Position numbers and translations under genes: made by a program. Shown here piece after piece: positions 1 through 5,579 of a stretch of DNA of 12,193 nt. Each line of letters starts with the position of its first letter. Positions within the stretch are counted from its first letter, which is position 1. Below the pieces are notes generated by a model. The model searched no databases, was not told the DNA's origin, and worked only from the letters and a program-made list of their open reading frames with translations. Source of the DNA: Rickettsiales bacterium (GTDB lineage Bacteria > Pseudomonadota > Alphaproteobacteria > Rs-D84 > CACZYB01); assembly GCA_031255155.1 (NCBI GenBank), contig JAIRTB010000086.1, positions 1-12,193 of the forward strand. The letters run 5' to 3'.

Positions 1-12
1 TCGCAAATGGCC

Positions 13-40
13 TTGACAAAGTTAAAAAACCGGATATGCT
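13..40 (+). promoter_or_regulatory. Candidate sigma-70 promoter upstream of rpsP
   Basis: TTGACA at 13-18 and TATGCT at 35-40, spaced 16 nt, give a good housekeeping promoter with a predicted start near 47. It would make a leader of about 143 nt before rpsP that includes the hairpins at 53-77 and 136-163. Two further TTGACA hexamers (47-52 and 76-81) have no convincing -10 box. The promoter could instead belong to a short attenuated transcript. This is inferred from the sequence alone. Confidence 0.5.
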
Positions 41-52
41 GTGTCCTTGACA

Positions 53-77
53 GCTTTGCGCGGATGCAAAGCGTTTT
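53..77 (+). terminator. Weak terminator-like hairpin upstream of rpsP
   Basis: GCTTTGC (53-59) and GCAAAGC (66-72) form a perfect 7-bp stem with a 6-nt loop, followed by G and TTTT. It may end transcription from a gene left of the window, or act as an attenuator just downstream of the promoter at 13-40. The U tract is short, so it would be a weak terminator. Confidence 0.4.
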
Positions 78-135
78 GACAATTTTCTTCCCATCGCGGG
101 AAAAAGCGGGATTTCCCTCCGCCGGAATTGGGAAC

Positions 136-163
136 GGCAAACGATAAGTTTTTATCCTTTGCC
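136..163 (+). promoter_or_regulatory. 28-nt inverted repeat in the rpsP leader
   Basis: GGCAAA (136-141) pairs with TTTGCC (158-163) and GATAA (143-147) with TTATC (152-156). There is one C/C mismatch and a 4-nt loop, so 11 of 12 positions pair. It ends 15 nt before the ribosome binding site AAAGGA (179-184) of rpsP. It could be a protein operator in DNA or an RNA hairpin affecting initiation. No U tract follows, so it is not a terminator. Confidence 0.5.
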
Positions 164-189
164 ACGCTTTAACATATGAAAGGACGGTT

Positions 190-915
190 ATGTCAGTCAA
201 ACTTCGCCTTGCGCGCTTCGGCGCCAAAAAACGCCCCTATTACCACATCGTGGCCGCGGATTCGCGCGCGCCTCGCGACGGCTCGTTCATAGAGCAGGTC
301 GGAACCTATAACCCCATGGTCGAACGATCGGCTCCGGACGCCGTAAGATTGAACGGCGGGCGCATCGAATACTGGCTTGGCCAAGGCGCGAAACCCACCG
401 ACCGCGTGGCTAGATTCCTTGCCGCGGCGGGCCTGATCCCCGCGCCGGCGCTTGACAAGCAGACCAAGCGGCATCTGCCCAAAGCCAAGGCGCAAGAGCG
501 CATGAAAGCCATTGCCGCCGCCGCCGAGGCCAAAGCCGCCGAGTCCGCCGCCGCCGCGGATGCCGAGGCAAAGGCTTTCGAGGCAGCCAAGGAAGAGGCC
601 GCCGCCGCGCCCGCCGAATCCTCGGCCGCAACCGAGGCCGAGGCTCAAACCTCCAAGCCCGCCGAACCTGCGCCAGCGGAGGCCGCGCCCGTTGAATCCG
701 CGCCCGCCGAAGCCGCGCCCGCCGAAGCCGCGCCCGTCGAACCTGCGCCAGCGGAGGCCGCACCTGTTGAATCCGCTGTTTCGGAAACCAAGGCTATCGA
801 GCCCGAGGCCGCGGCAGAAGCCAAAGCCTTAGAAGCCGAAGCCGTCGTCGGAGCCGAGATTGCCAAAGCCGAAACCGACGGCGTCCGGCCCGACGACCAA
901 TCTATCGCCGCATGA
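190..915 (+). CDS. rpsP: 30S ribosomal protein S16 with long Ala/Glu/Pro-rich C-terminal tail
   Basis: Residues 1 to about 85 are a complete S16: the N-terminal [19 protein letters not shown] block, the SRAPRDG loop, the GTYNPM turn and the GAKPTDRV segment. S16 binds 16S rRNA and is needed for 30S assembly. The protein is 241 residues, about three times the usual 80 or so. The excess (roughly 98-241) is low-complexity Ala, Glu and Pro with [12 protein letters not shown] repeats, probably disordered. Long tails on S16 are known in alphaproteobacteria, but this one is very long. Part of it comes from a DNA duplication: a 38-nt block at 664-701 recurs at 739-776 with two mismatches. The start is the ATG at 190, 5 nt after AAAGGA. 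The stop overlaps the rimM start (ATGA, 912-915), implying translational coupling. Function is certain; the role of the tail is unknown. Confidence 0.97.
   Translation: MSVKLRLARFGAKKRPYYHIVAADSRAPRDGSFIEQVGTYNPMVERSAPDAVRLNGGRIEYWLGQGAKPTDRVARFLAAAGLIPAPALDKQTKRHLPKAKAQERMKAIAAAAEAKAAESAAAADAEAKAFEAAKEEAAAAPAESSAATEAEAQTSKPAEPAPAEAAPVESAPAEAAPAEAAPVEPAPAEAAPVESAVSETKAIEPEAAAEAKALEAEAVVGAEIAKAETDGVRPDDQSIAA
664..776 (+). repeat. Internal 38-nt direct repeat within the rpsP tail
   Basis: The block starting GAACCTGCGCCAGCGGAGGC at 664-701 recurs at 739-776 with 36 of 38 identities, a 75-nt period. Shorter CCCGCCGAAGCCGCG units lie between. The period is a multiple of three, so expansion or contraction keeps the reading frame. 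Identity at synonymous positions points to a fairly recent duplication rather than mere amino-acid bias. Confidence 0.8.
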
Positions 916-1382
916 TAATTCCCGTCGCGAAAATCGTCGGGGTTCACGGCATAAAGGGCGCGGTCAAGATTCAAGTTTTCCTTGAACGGCCCAAAGCCGT
1001 CCTTGACATGCCTTTGTCGTTCGCGGACGGGCGCAAGGTCAAGCTTGGCTTTCAAGGATCGGGCAACACGGCCGACCGAATCGTCGCGTATGTGGAGGGC
1101 GTCGCCGACCGCAATGCCGCGGAATCCCTTAAAGGCTTGGAACTGTTCGCTCCGCGCGAATATCTGGCCGGGCCGGGCGAAGCCCTGCTTGACGAACTTG
1201 TCGGGTTCGGCGTTTCCGGCGGCGGCAGGGTAGTCGGCCGGGCGAACCACGGCGCGGGGGACATGCTGGAAATCGACACCGGATCGGCCAAGAGCGCCCT
1301 TGTCCTTATGCAGCATGTTTCGACGATCGACCGCGAGGCAAAGACCATCGGCATAGACCGCGACTTCCTTATCCAAAGCTGA
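912..1382 (+). CDS. rimM: Ribosome maturation factor RimM
   Basis: RimM assists late 30S maturation near the 16S head and binds S19. The 156-residue product opens with the family signature [14 protein letters not shown] (residues 7-20). It has the [19 protein letters not shown] segment (about 57-75) that closes the N-terminal RimM beta-barrel, and a PRC-barrel-like second half with [17 protein letters not shown] and [15 protein letters not shown] near the end. It is slightly shorter than the usual 165-180 residues. The ATG overlaps the rpsP stop by 4 nt and has no separate Shine-Dalgarno sequence, so coupling with rpsP is likely. The S16/RimM/TrmD neighbourhood is a classical one and supports the call. 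Confidence 0.95.
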   Translation: MIIPVAKIVGVHGIKGAVKIQVFLERPKAVLDMPLSFADGRKVKLGFQGSGNTADRIVAYVEGVADRNAAESLKGLELFAPREYLAGPGEALLDELVGFGVSGGGRVVGRANHGAGDMLEIDTGSAKSALVLMQHVSTIDREAKTIGIDRDFLIQS

Positions 1383-1401
1383 CTTGTCCAAAGCCGATCC
1401 C

Positions 1402-1421
1402 TTGATTGTCGAAACAATCAA
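1402..1421. other. Perfect 8-bp hairpin after rimM
   Basis: TTGATTGT (1402-1409), loop CGAA, and ACAATCAA (1414-1421) form a perfect stem 19 nt after the rimM stop. No T run follows on either strand, so it is not a standard intrinsic terminator. It may stabilise the 3' end of the rpsP-rimM mRNA, be a processing site, or be a protein-binding palindrome. Confidence 0.55.
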
Positions 1422-1447
1422 ACGGCGGGACGAGGAGCCTTGTTTTT

Positions 1448-1517
1448 ATATGAAAATATTATCGGCAGAGAATATGGAAAACTATCGGCGGAGCATATGA
1501 AAATATTATCGGCGGGC
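1448..1517 (+). repeat. Three tandem 23-24-nt repeats between rimM and trmD
   Basis: Units start at 1448, 1472 and 1495. The first and third share ATATGAAAATATTATCGGC exactly; the middle reads ATATGGAAAACTATCGGCGG. Each contains an ATG. The ATG at 1450 opens a 16-codon frame (MKILSAEN..., stop 1498-1500), and the ATG at 1497 overlaps that stop and opens a 20-codon frame (MKILSAGG..., stop 1557-1559). The array lies just upstream of the trmD promoter, so it may be a set of regulator sites. The alternatives are paired leader peptides or neutral spacer repeats. The AT-rich units stand out against the GC-rich surroundings. Confidence 0.7.
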
Positions 1518-1530
1518 GGCAAATTTCGCC

Positions 1531-1560
1531 TTTACTTGCGCGCCTGGCGGGGGATATAAT
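1531..1560 (+). promoter_or_regulatory. trmD promoter, predicted to give a leaderless mRNA
   Basis: A perfect TATAAT at 1555-1560 is preceded by TTTACT at 1531-1536 with an 18-nt spacer. The trmD ATG begins at 1567, only 6 nt after the -10 box, so transcription should start at or within a base or two of the A of the ATG. No Shine-Dalgarno sequence would be on such a transcript. Confidence 0.72.
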
Positions 1561-1566
1561 GGGCCC

Positions 1567-2235
1567 ATGCCTTTCAAAGCGAACATACTGACCCTGTTCC
1601 CCGAATCATTTTCGGGCCTTGGCGCAAGCGTATCCGGCAGGGCGATCGCTTCGGGCGCCCTTGTCCTTAACCTTGTGAACATACGCGATTTCGCGACGGA
1701 CAGGTACAAATCCGTGGACGACGCGCCATACGGCGGCGGCGCGGGCCAGGTCTTGAAGCCGGAAATCCTTGCCCGAGCGATAGATTCTTTCCACAAGGAC
1801 GAGCCGATTTTCCATCTTTCCCCGCGGGGGGAGCGTTTCGTCCAAAAGACCGCCGCCGCTTTTTCATCCATGGGCGAGGCTACTTTCGTATGCGGGCACT
1901 ATGAAGGCATAGACGAGCGCGTCGTCGAATACTATCGCATGCGCGGGATTTCCATAGGCGATTTCGTCCTGTCGGGCGGAGAGGCGGCATTATGCCCCAT
2001 GCTGGACGCCATAGCCCGCCTTTTGCCCGGAGTCTTGGGCAACGCCGCATCGACCGAGGAGGAATCGTTTTCGACAGCCCTTGACGGACGGCTCGAATAC
2101 CCGCAATACACCCGGCCCGAATCCTGGCGCGGATTGAAAGTGCCCGGCGTGCTTCTTTCCGGGCACGCGGCCAACATAGCCAAGTGGCGCAAGGACGAAT
2201 CCGTCCGAATCACGCTCGACCGTAAGAATCTTTGA
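1567..2235 (+). CDS. trmD: tRNA (guanine-N1-)-methyltransferase TrmD
   Basis: TrmD uses S-adenosylmethionine to methylate N1 of G37 in tRNAs, preventing +1 frameshifting. The 222-residue protein carries the SPOUT/trefoil-knot motifs: DDAPYGGGAGQVLKP (about 56-70), LSPRGERFVQ (about 84-93), VCGHYEGIDERV (about 106-117), the knot segment ISIGDFVLSGGEAA (about 126-139), PGVLGN, LEYPQYTRP, and VLLSGHAANIAKWR near the C-terminus. Length is a little below the usual 230-250. The ATG at 1567 is the only sensible start and lies 6 nt after TATAAT, so this gene appears to be expressed leaderlessly from its own promoter although rimM lies 184 nt upstream. The common downstream partner rplS is absent; instead a minus-strand gene overlaps the last 26 nt. 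Confidence 0.97.
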   Translation: MPFKANILTLFPESFSGLGASVSGRAIASGALVLNLVNIRDFATDRYKSVDDAPYGGGAGQVLKPEILARAIDSFHKDEPIFHLSPRGERFVQKTAAAFSSMGEATFVCGHYEGIDERVVEYYRMRGISIGDFVLSGGEAALCPMLDAIARLLPGVLGNAASTEEESFSTALDGRLEYPQYTRPESWRGLKVPGVLLSGHAANIAKWRKDESVRITLDRKNL

Positions 2236-2569
2236 GGCGCACTATATCCCCCTCGTCAAGCAGCGGACCCGTCTGGACCTCTATCACCACAAGAGGCGTT
2301 TCGCCGGGATTGGCCAAGCGGTGCGCGGCTTTGGCCGGAATGAACACGGAATTCCCCGCCGCAAGCGTTTTTTCCTTGCTTTCGACCTCGGCCCGGGCAA
2401 GGCCTTTCGCCACGGTCCAATTTTCCGACCTATGGTTGTGGTATTGAAGGGATAGGCTTGCCCCGGGGCTTACCGATATGACCTTGACGCAATATTCGCC
2501 CCCTATGGCGACGGTTTCCCATTCGCCCCACGGGCGCGAGCCTTTTTCTCCCAGTTCGTATTTATTCAT
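2210..2569 (-). CDS. Standalone cupin, mannose-6-phosphate isomerase type II-like
   Basis: This 119-residue protein is a single cupin matching the C-terminal isomerase domain of bifunctional ManC/AlgA-type enzymes. It has RPWGEWE near the start (12-18), LSLQYHNHRSENW (39-51) with probable metal ligands Gln42, His44 and Glu49, the second-half His83 in IPAKAAHRLANP, IEVQTGPLLDEGDI, and the terminal YGR (116-118). It probably interconverts mannose-6-phosphate and fructose-6-phosphate, feeding GDP-mannose or surface sugar synthesis; a sugar-binding regulatory role is also possible. The guanylyltransferase half is missing, which is normal for this small family. The start ATG (2567-2569, complement) has only a weak GGACAAGA upstream. 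Its 3' end overlaps trmD by 26 nt in convergent orientation, and it is divergent from pgk. Confidence 0.88.
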   Translation of the reverse strand: MNKYELGEKGSRPWGEWETVAIGGEYCVKVISVSPGASLSLQYHNHRSENWTVAKGLARAEVESKEKTLAAGNSVFIPAKAAHRLANPGETPLVVIEVQTGPLLDEGDIVRLKDSYGRA

Positions 2570-2615
2570 TCTTGTCCAACTTTCAATACATGCCTGTTCA
2601 TATTATCCGCGACTT

Positions 2616-2630
2616 ATCCGCGGCGCGGAT
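2616..2630. promoter_or_regulatory. Palindrome in the cupin/pgk intergenic region
   Basis: ATCCGCG (2616-2622), a central G, and CGCGGAT (2624-2630) form a perfect 15-nt palindrome. A third half-site copy, TTATCCGCG, lies at 2603-2611 as a direct repeat of 2614-2622. The palindrome abuts the -10 box of the cupin promoter and covers its predicted start, a typical repressor position. It could also form a hairpin in the 5' end of the cupin mRNA. Confidence 0.45.
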
Positions 2631-2658
2631 TTATACAATTTGCGGGCGAAGTTGACAA
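2630..2658 (-). promoter_or_regulatory. Minus-strand promoter for the cupin gene
   Basis: Read on the minus strand, TTGTCA (complement of 2653-2658) and TATAAA (complement of 2630-2635) are spaced 17 nt. The predicted start near 2623 gives a leader of about 54 nt before the cupin ATG. Its -35 hexamer occupies almost the same bases as that of the pgk promoter. Confidence 0.6.
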
Positions 2659-2680
2659 GGGAAATTTTTTCCGCTATGAT
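2652..2680 (+). promoter_or_regulatory. pgk promoter
   Basis: A perfect TTGACA at 2652-2657 and TATGAT at 2675-2680, spaced exactly 17 nt, predict transcription from about 2687 with a leader of about 59 nt. The ribosome binding site AAAGGA lies about 5-10 nt before the ATG at 2746. The hexamer TTGACA overlaps the divergent cupin -35 by five bases. Confidence 0.75.
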
Positions 2681-2745
2681 TCCATGCGGATTTTTACGGC
2701 GGCTTGGACCGAGGATTCAACACAAGGGGCGGAAAAGGATTGAAA

Positions 2746-3927
2746 ATGGAGCTTAGAACATTAGCGGACATGGGGGACATCGCCGGCAAGCGCGTATTGG
2801 TGCGCGCCGATTTGAACGTGCCGACAGAAAACGGCAGGATAATCGACGGCACGCGGATATCCCGCTTCGCACCAACCGCCCGCGCATTGGCCGAGCGGGG
2901 CGCCAAGGTCATAATCCTTACCCATTTCGGCAGGCCCAAGGGGGTTTCGGCCGAATTTTCAGACGCTTTCATCGCCCCGGCCTTGGCGGCGGAAATAGGC
3001 AGGCCAGTCGCTTTCGCCCCGGACTGCGCCGGGCCGTCGGCCGAGGGCGCCGTCGCGGAAATGAAAGACGGCGGCGTCCTGCTTTTGGAGAATGTGCGCT
3101 TCCACCCACAAGAAGAGGCGAACGACCCGGAATTCGCGCGCGAGCTTGCCTCGCTTGGCGACCTATTCGTGAACGACGCTTTTTCCGCCGCCCACCGCGC
3201 CCATGCCAGCACAGTGGGGATAACCCGCTATCTGCCCTCGTATGCCGGCCTTTTGATGCAAGAGGAAGCAGCGGCCCTGTCGGGCGCCCTGGACGACCCG
3301 GCGCGGCCCTCGGCGGCGATAGTCGCGGGCTCTAAAATCTCGACCAAGCTTTTGGTGATAGAAAATGTCGCGGCCAAGGTCGACCTTGTAATCGTGGGCG
3401 GGGCCATGGCGAACACTTTCCTCCTTGCCCAGGGGATAAAGGTCGGAGCCTCCCTTGCCGAAAAGGACATGGCCGATGTCGCACGGCGCATCATGGCCAA
3501 GCACGGCGGGAAAATATTCCTGCCCGTCGACGCGTGCGTGGCCAAGACCCTTGACAAAGACGCCCCATGGGAGTTCAAGGACATCTTTGCCATCGCCGAC
3601 GACGACAAGATCCTCGACATAGGAGAGAAGACTTCGGCGATGATACGGGACAAGCTTGGGACGGCGAAGACGGTGCTGCTGAACGGGACGCTGGGCGTAT
3701 ACGAAACGCCGCAATTCGCCCGCGGATCCATCGAGGCCGCCCGCGACATAGCCGCCCTTACCCGATCGGGGTCCATTATGTCCGTGGCGGGCGGAGGGGA
3801 CACCGTCGCAACCTTGAACATGGCGGGGGCCGCGTCCGAATTTACCTATGTCTCGACCGCAGGCGGGGCTTTCTTGGAATGGTTGGAGGGCAAGACCCTG
3901 CCCGCCATACCGCCTTTGGCGAAATAG
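2746..3927 (+). CDS. pgk: Phosphoglycerate kinase
   Basis: This glycolytic enzyme transfers phosphate from 1,3-bisphosphoglycerate to ADP in the cytoplasm. The 393-residue product is the normal length. Substrate-binding motifs are RADLNVP (20-26), DGTRISR (34-40), THFGRPKG (59-66), LLLENVRFHP and FVNDAFSAAHRAHAST. Nucleotide-domain motifs are GGAMANTFL, NGTLGVYETPQFARGS, the glycine-rich VAGGGDTVA and the C-terminal AGGAFLEWLEGKTLPAIPPL. NGTLGVYE replaces the commoner NGPMGVFE, a conservative variant. I chose ATG 2746, which has AAAGGA upstream and begins exactly where family alignment starts; an in-frame TTG at 2704 would add 14 atypical residues. The usual gap or tkt neighbours are absent. 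It is expressed from its own consensus promoter. Confidence 0.97.
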   Translation: MELRTLADMGDIAGKRVLVRADLNVPTENGRIIDGTRISRFAPTARALAERGAKVIILTHFGRPKGVSAEFSDAFIAPALAAEIGRPVAFAPDCAGPSAEGAVAEMKDGGVLLLENVRFHPQEEANDPEFARELASLGDLFVNDAFSAAHRAHASTVGITRYLPSYAGLLMQEEAAALSGALDDPARPSAAIVAGSKISTKLLVIENVAAKVDLVIVGGAMANTFLLAQGIKVGASLAEKDMADVARRIMAKHGGKIFLPVDACVAKTLDKDAPWEFKDIFAIADDDKILDIGEKTSAMIRDKLGTAKTVLLNGTLGVYETPQFARGSIEAARDIAALTRSGSIMSVAGGGDTVATLNMAGAASEFTYVSTAGGAFLEWLEGKTLPAIPPLAK

Positions 3928-4145
3928 CGCGAAGTGTTCTATACGGCGTTATATTGGCTGCAATGCGGGCTGTTCCTGTCGTTGTTCTTTATACAAAGCG
4001 CGGCGGCATACGAGGCCGTATTCTCTATAATGGGCGTGGCCTTGACCACAAGCTGGGCCGCAAGCAAGTGGTAGAATCGCCGGCTCATCGGCCCGCGGGC
4101 TAGCGGCGGATTTGCCCGATCGCCAAGATCCCCGGGCCGCGGCAT
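3928..4145. other. Gap between pgk and the terminator, no convincing protein gene
   Basis: This is the left part of a 342-nt gap. Short frames exist on both strands but none resembles a known family or has a good ribosome binding site. It holds the isolated TATAAT at 4026-4031, the small stem ATACG/CGTAT (4008-4012, 4017-4021), and the GC palindrome GCCCGCGGGC at 4091-4100. No tRNA cloverleaf or SRP, RNase P or tmRNA signature was recognised. Confidence 0.5.
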
Positions 4146-4202
4146 GCTCGGCGGCGGAGGGGGATAGAGCTATCCGGAAAATTGCCGCCGAGCTTGATTT
4201 TT
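4026..4202 (+). ncRNA. Candidate small RNA transcription unit upstream of tuf
   Basis: A perfect TATAAT at 4026-4031, in the context TATAATGGGC that is identical to the trmD promoter, is followed by about 165 nt with several GC palindromes, ending in the terminator at 4146-4202. That is the layout of a small RNA gene. Against it, no good -35 hexamer lies 15-18 nt upstream. A 12-codon frame from GTG 4036 to TAG 4072 is also present. The region could instead be only the 3' untranslated end of the pgk mRNA. Confidence 0.3.
4146..4202 (+). terminator. Terminator between pgk and tuf
   Basis: GCTCGGCGGC (4146-4155) and GCCGCCGAGC (4184-4193) form a perfect 10-bp outer stem. The enclosed segment holds a second small hairpin, GGATA/TATCC (4162-4166 and 4171-4175). 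The stem is followed by TTGATTTTT (4194-4202). It ends pgk or small-RNA transcription just before the tuf -35 box. Confidence 0.7.
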
Positions 4203-4205
4203 CCC

Positions 4206-4234
4206 TTGCATTTATCGAACCTTTACTTTACAAT
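4206..4234 (+). promoter_or_regulatory. tuf promoter
   Basis: TTGCAT (4206-4211) and TACAAT (4229-4234), spaced 17 nt, predict transcription from about 4241. The short AT-rich leader carries a strong Shine-Dalgarno AAGGAG at 4254-4259, 10 nt before the tuf ATG. This is a conventional leadered gene, unlike trmD and rsh. Confidence 0.78.
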
Positions 4235-4269
4235 CCCGGCGCTAAACAATAAAAAGGAGCTAAAAACAA

Positions 4270-5451
4270 ATGGCAGCAAAAGAAACTTTCGTGCGATCCA
4301 AGCCTCATGTCAACATCGGAACCATCGGACATGTCGACCATGGAAAAACCACCCTTACCGCCGCGATAACCAAGTATTTCTCGGACGCTTTCCAGGCATA
4401 CGACCAAATCGACAAGGCTCCCGAGGAAAAAGCCCGCGGGATCACCATCAACACCGCCCATGTCGAATACAACACCGACAACCGCCACTATGCCCATGTC
4501 GACTGTCCCGGGCACGCCGACTATGTAAAGAACATGATAACCGGCGCGGCCCAGATGGACGGCGCCATCCTTGTCGTATCGGCGACCGACGGCCCCATGC
4601 CCCAGACGCGCGAGCACATCCTTCTCGCCCGCCAGGTCGGCGTTCCCTCCATAGTCGTATTCCTCAACAAATGCGACATGGTGGACGACAAGGAGATGAT
4701 CGAGCTTGTCGAAGAGGAAGTGCGCGACCTCCTTAAAAAATACGATTTCCCCGGCGACACCACGCCCATCATCAAGGGCTCGGCCCTAGCCGCTTTGGAA
4801 GGCCGCGAACCCGAGCTTGGCGAAAACGCCGTGCGCGCCCTGTTGAAGTCCGTGGACGAATTCATTCCCACGCCAGTGCGCGCCCTTGACAAGCCTTTCC
4901 AGATGGCTATCGAGGATGTGTTCTCTATCTCGGGCCGCGGAACCGTCGTGACCGGCCGCGTCGAGACCGGCGTGGTCAAAGTCGGCGACGAAATCGAAAT
5001 CGTCGGCATCCGCCCCACCCAGAAAACCGTCGTGACCGGCGTCGAAATGTTCCGCAAGCTGCTTGACCAAGGCCAGGCGGGCGACAACATTGGCGTATTG
5101 CTGCGCGGCACGAAAAAGGAAGATGTCGAGCGCGGCCAGGTATGCGCCAAGCCCGGCTCTATCACCCCGCACAAAAAGTTCGAGTGCGAGTGCTATATCC
5201 TTACCAAGGACGAGGGAGGGCGCCACACCGCGTTCCTGTCCAACTATCGCCCGCAGTTCTATTTCCAGACGACCGACGTGACCGGATCCATCGCCTTGCC
5301 CGACGATGTGAAGATGGTCATGCCCGGCGACAATGTCAAGATGACGGTCGAGCTTATCACCCCCGTCGCCATGGCCGCGGGCCAGCGTTTCGCCATCCGC
5401 GAGGGCGGCAGGACCGTCGGCGCCGGAGTCGTTTCGAAGATCATCGAGTAA
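4270..5451 (+). CDS. tuf: Translation elongation factor Tu
   Basis: EF-Tu carries aminoacyl-tRNA to the ribosomal A site in a GTP-dependent cycle. The 393-residue product has all G-domain motifs: G1 GHVDHGKT (20-27), switch I RGITI (56-60), G3 DCPGH (78-82), G4 NKCD (133-136) and G5 SAL (171-173). Beta-barrel domains 2 and 3 are complete, including [34 protein letters not shown], the TDVTGSI segment and the C-terminal [14 protein letters not shown]. The start is preceded by AAGGAG. It stands alone with its own promoter and terminator, so it is probably a tufB-type stand-alone copy or the only copy, rather than the str-operon gene next to fusA. ATA isoleucine codons appear even in this highly expressed gene. 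Confidence 0.99.
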   Translation: MAAKETFVRSKPHVNIGTIGHVDHGKTTLTAAITKYFSDAFQAYDQIDKAPEEKARGITINTAHVEYNTDNRHYAHVDCPGHADYVKNMITGAAQMDGAILVVSATDGPMPQTREHILLARQVGVPSIVVFLNKCDMVDDKEMIELVEEEVRDLLKKYDFPGDTTPIIKGSALAALEGREPELGENAVRALLKSVDEFIPTPVRALDKPFQMAIEDVFSISGRGTVVTGRVETGVVKVGDEIEIVGIRPTQKTVVTGVEMFRKLLDQGQAGDNIGVLLRGTKKEDVERGQVCAKPGSITPHKKFECECYILTKDEGGRHTAFLSNYRPQFYFQTTDVTGSIALPDDVKMVMPGDNVKMTVELITPVAMAAGQRFAIREGGRTVGAGVVSKIIE

Positions 5452-5487
5452 TTCCGCGCCAGGCCGTCCGGCCTTGATGAGAAAACT

Positions 5488-5514
5488 TCCCCCGCTCTGG
5501 CGGGGGATTTTTTT
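5488..5514 (+). terminator. Rho-independent terminator after tuf
   Basis: TCCCCCGC (5488-5495) pairs perfectly with GCGGGGGA (5500-5507) over a 4-nt loop and is followed by seven T (5508-5514). This is a strong intrinsic terminator 36 nt after the tuf stop. The next promoter starts 2 nt after the T run. Confidence 0.93.
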
Positions 5515-5515
5515 A

Positions 5516-5544
5516 TTGACTATCGCCCGGCCATAATATATCCT
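5516..5544 (+). promoter_or_regulatory. Promoter of the M23 peptidase-bactofilin cluster
   Basis: TTGACT (5516-5521) and TATCCT (5539-5544) are spaced 17 nt, with start near 5551. The -10 box is imperfect, but the surrounding TAATATATCC is AT-rich. It lies directly after the tuf terminator, so the downstream genes form a separate transcription unit. Confidence 0.55.
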
Positions 5545-5563
5545 TTCGCAAAGGTATATTTTC

Positions 5564-5579
5564 GAGGAAAACGAGCATT
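5564..5579 (+). promoter_or_regulatory. Ribosome binding site supporting an ATT start
   Basis: The only Shine-Dalgarno-like element upstream of the M23 peptidase is GAGGA within 5564-5568. Eight nucleotides later comes the in-frame ATT at 5577-5579. No ATG, GTG or TTG occurs in frame between the upstream stop (5517-5519) and the TTG at 5613, and that TTG has no ribosome binding site. Confidence 0.5.

Noticed and set aside
645..1421. Long minus-strand open frame of 258 codons opposite rpsP/rimM
   Set aside because: It is the antisense of two certain genes; its length follows from the GC-rich repeats and codon bias, and it resembles no family.
1448..1517. CRISPR array
   Set aside because: The units are directly adjacent without unique spacers, and no cas genes are present.
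2704..2745. Upstream TTG start that would extend phosphoglycerate kinase by 14 residues
   Set aside because: It has no ribosome binding site, and the family alignment begins at the ATG at 2746, which is preceded by AAAGGA.
3939..4145. 68-codon minus-strand frame in the pgk-tuf gap
   Set aside because: There is no ribosome binding site, no family resemblance, and it runs through palindromes and the possible small-RNA region.
3928..4269. A tRNA gene next to tuf
   Set aside because: No cloverleaf, anticodon arm or GTTCGA-type T loop could be found in the gaps on either side of tuf.
4886..4893. TTGACA-like hexamers inside coding regions, for example in tuf and rpsP
   Set aside because: They arise from the common codon pair CTT GAC (Leu-Asp) followed by A and have no matching -10 boxes.
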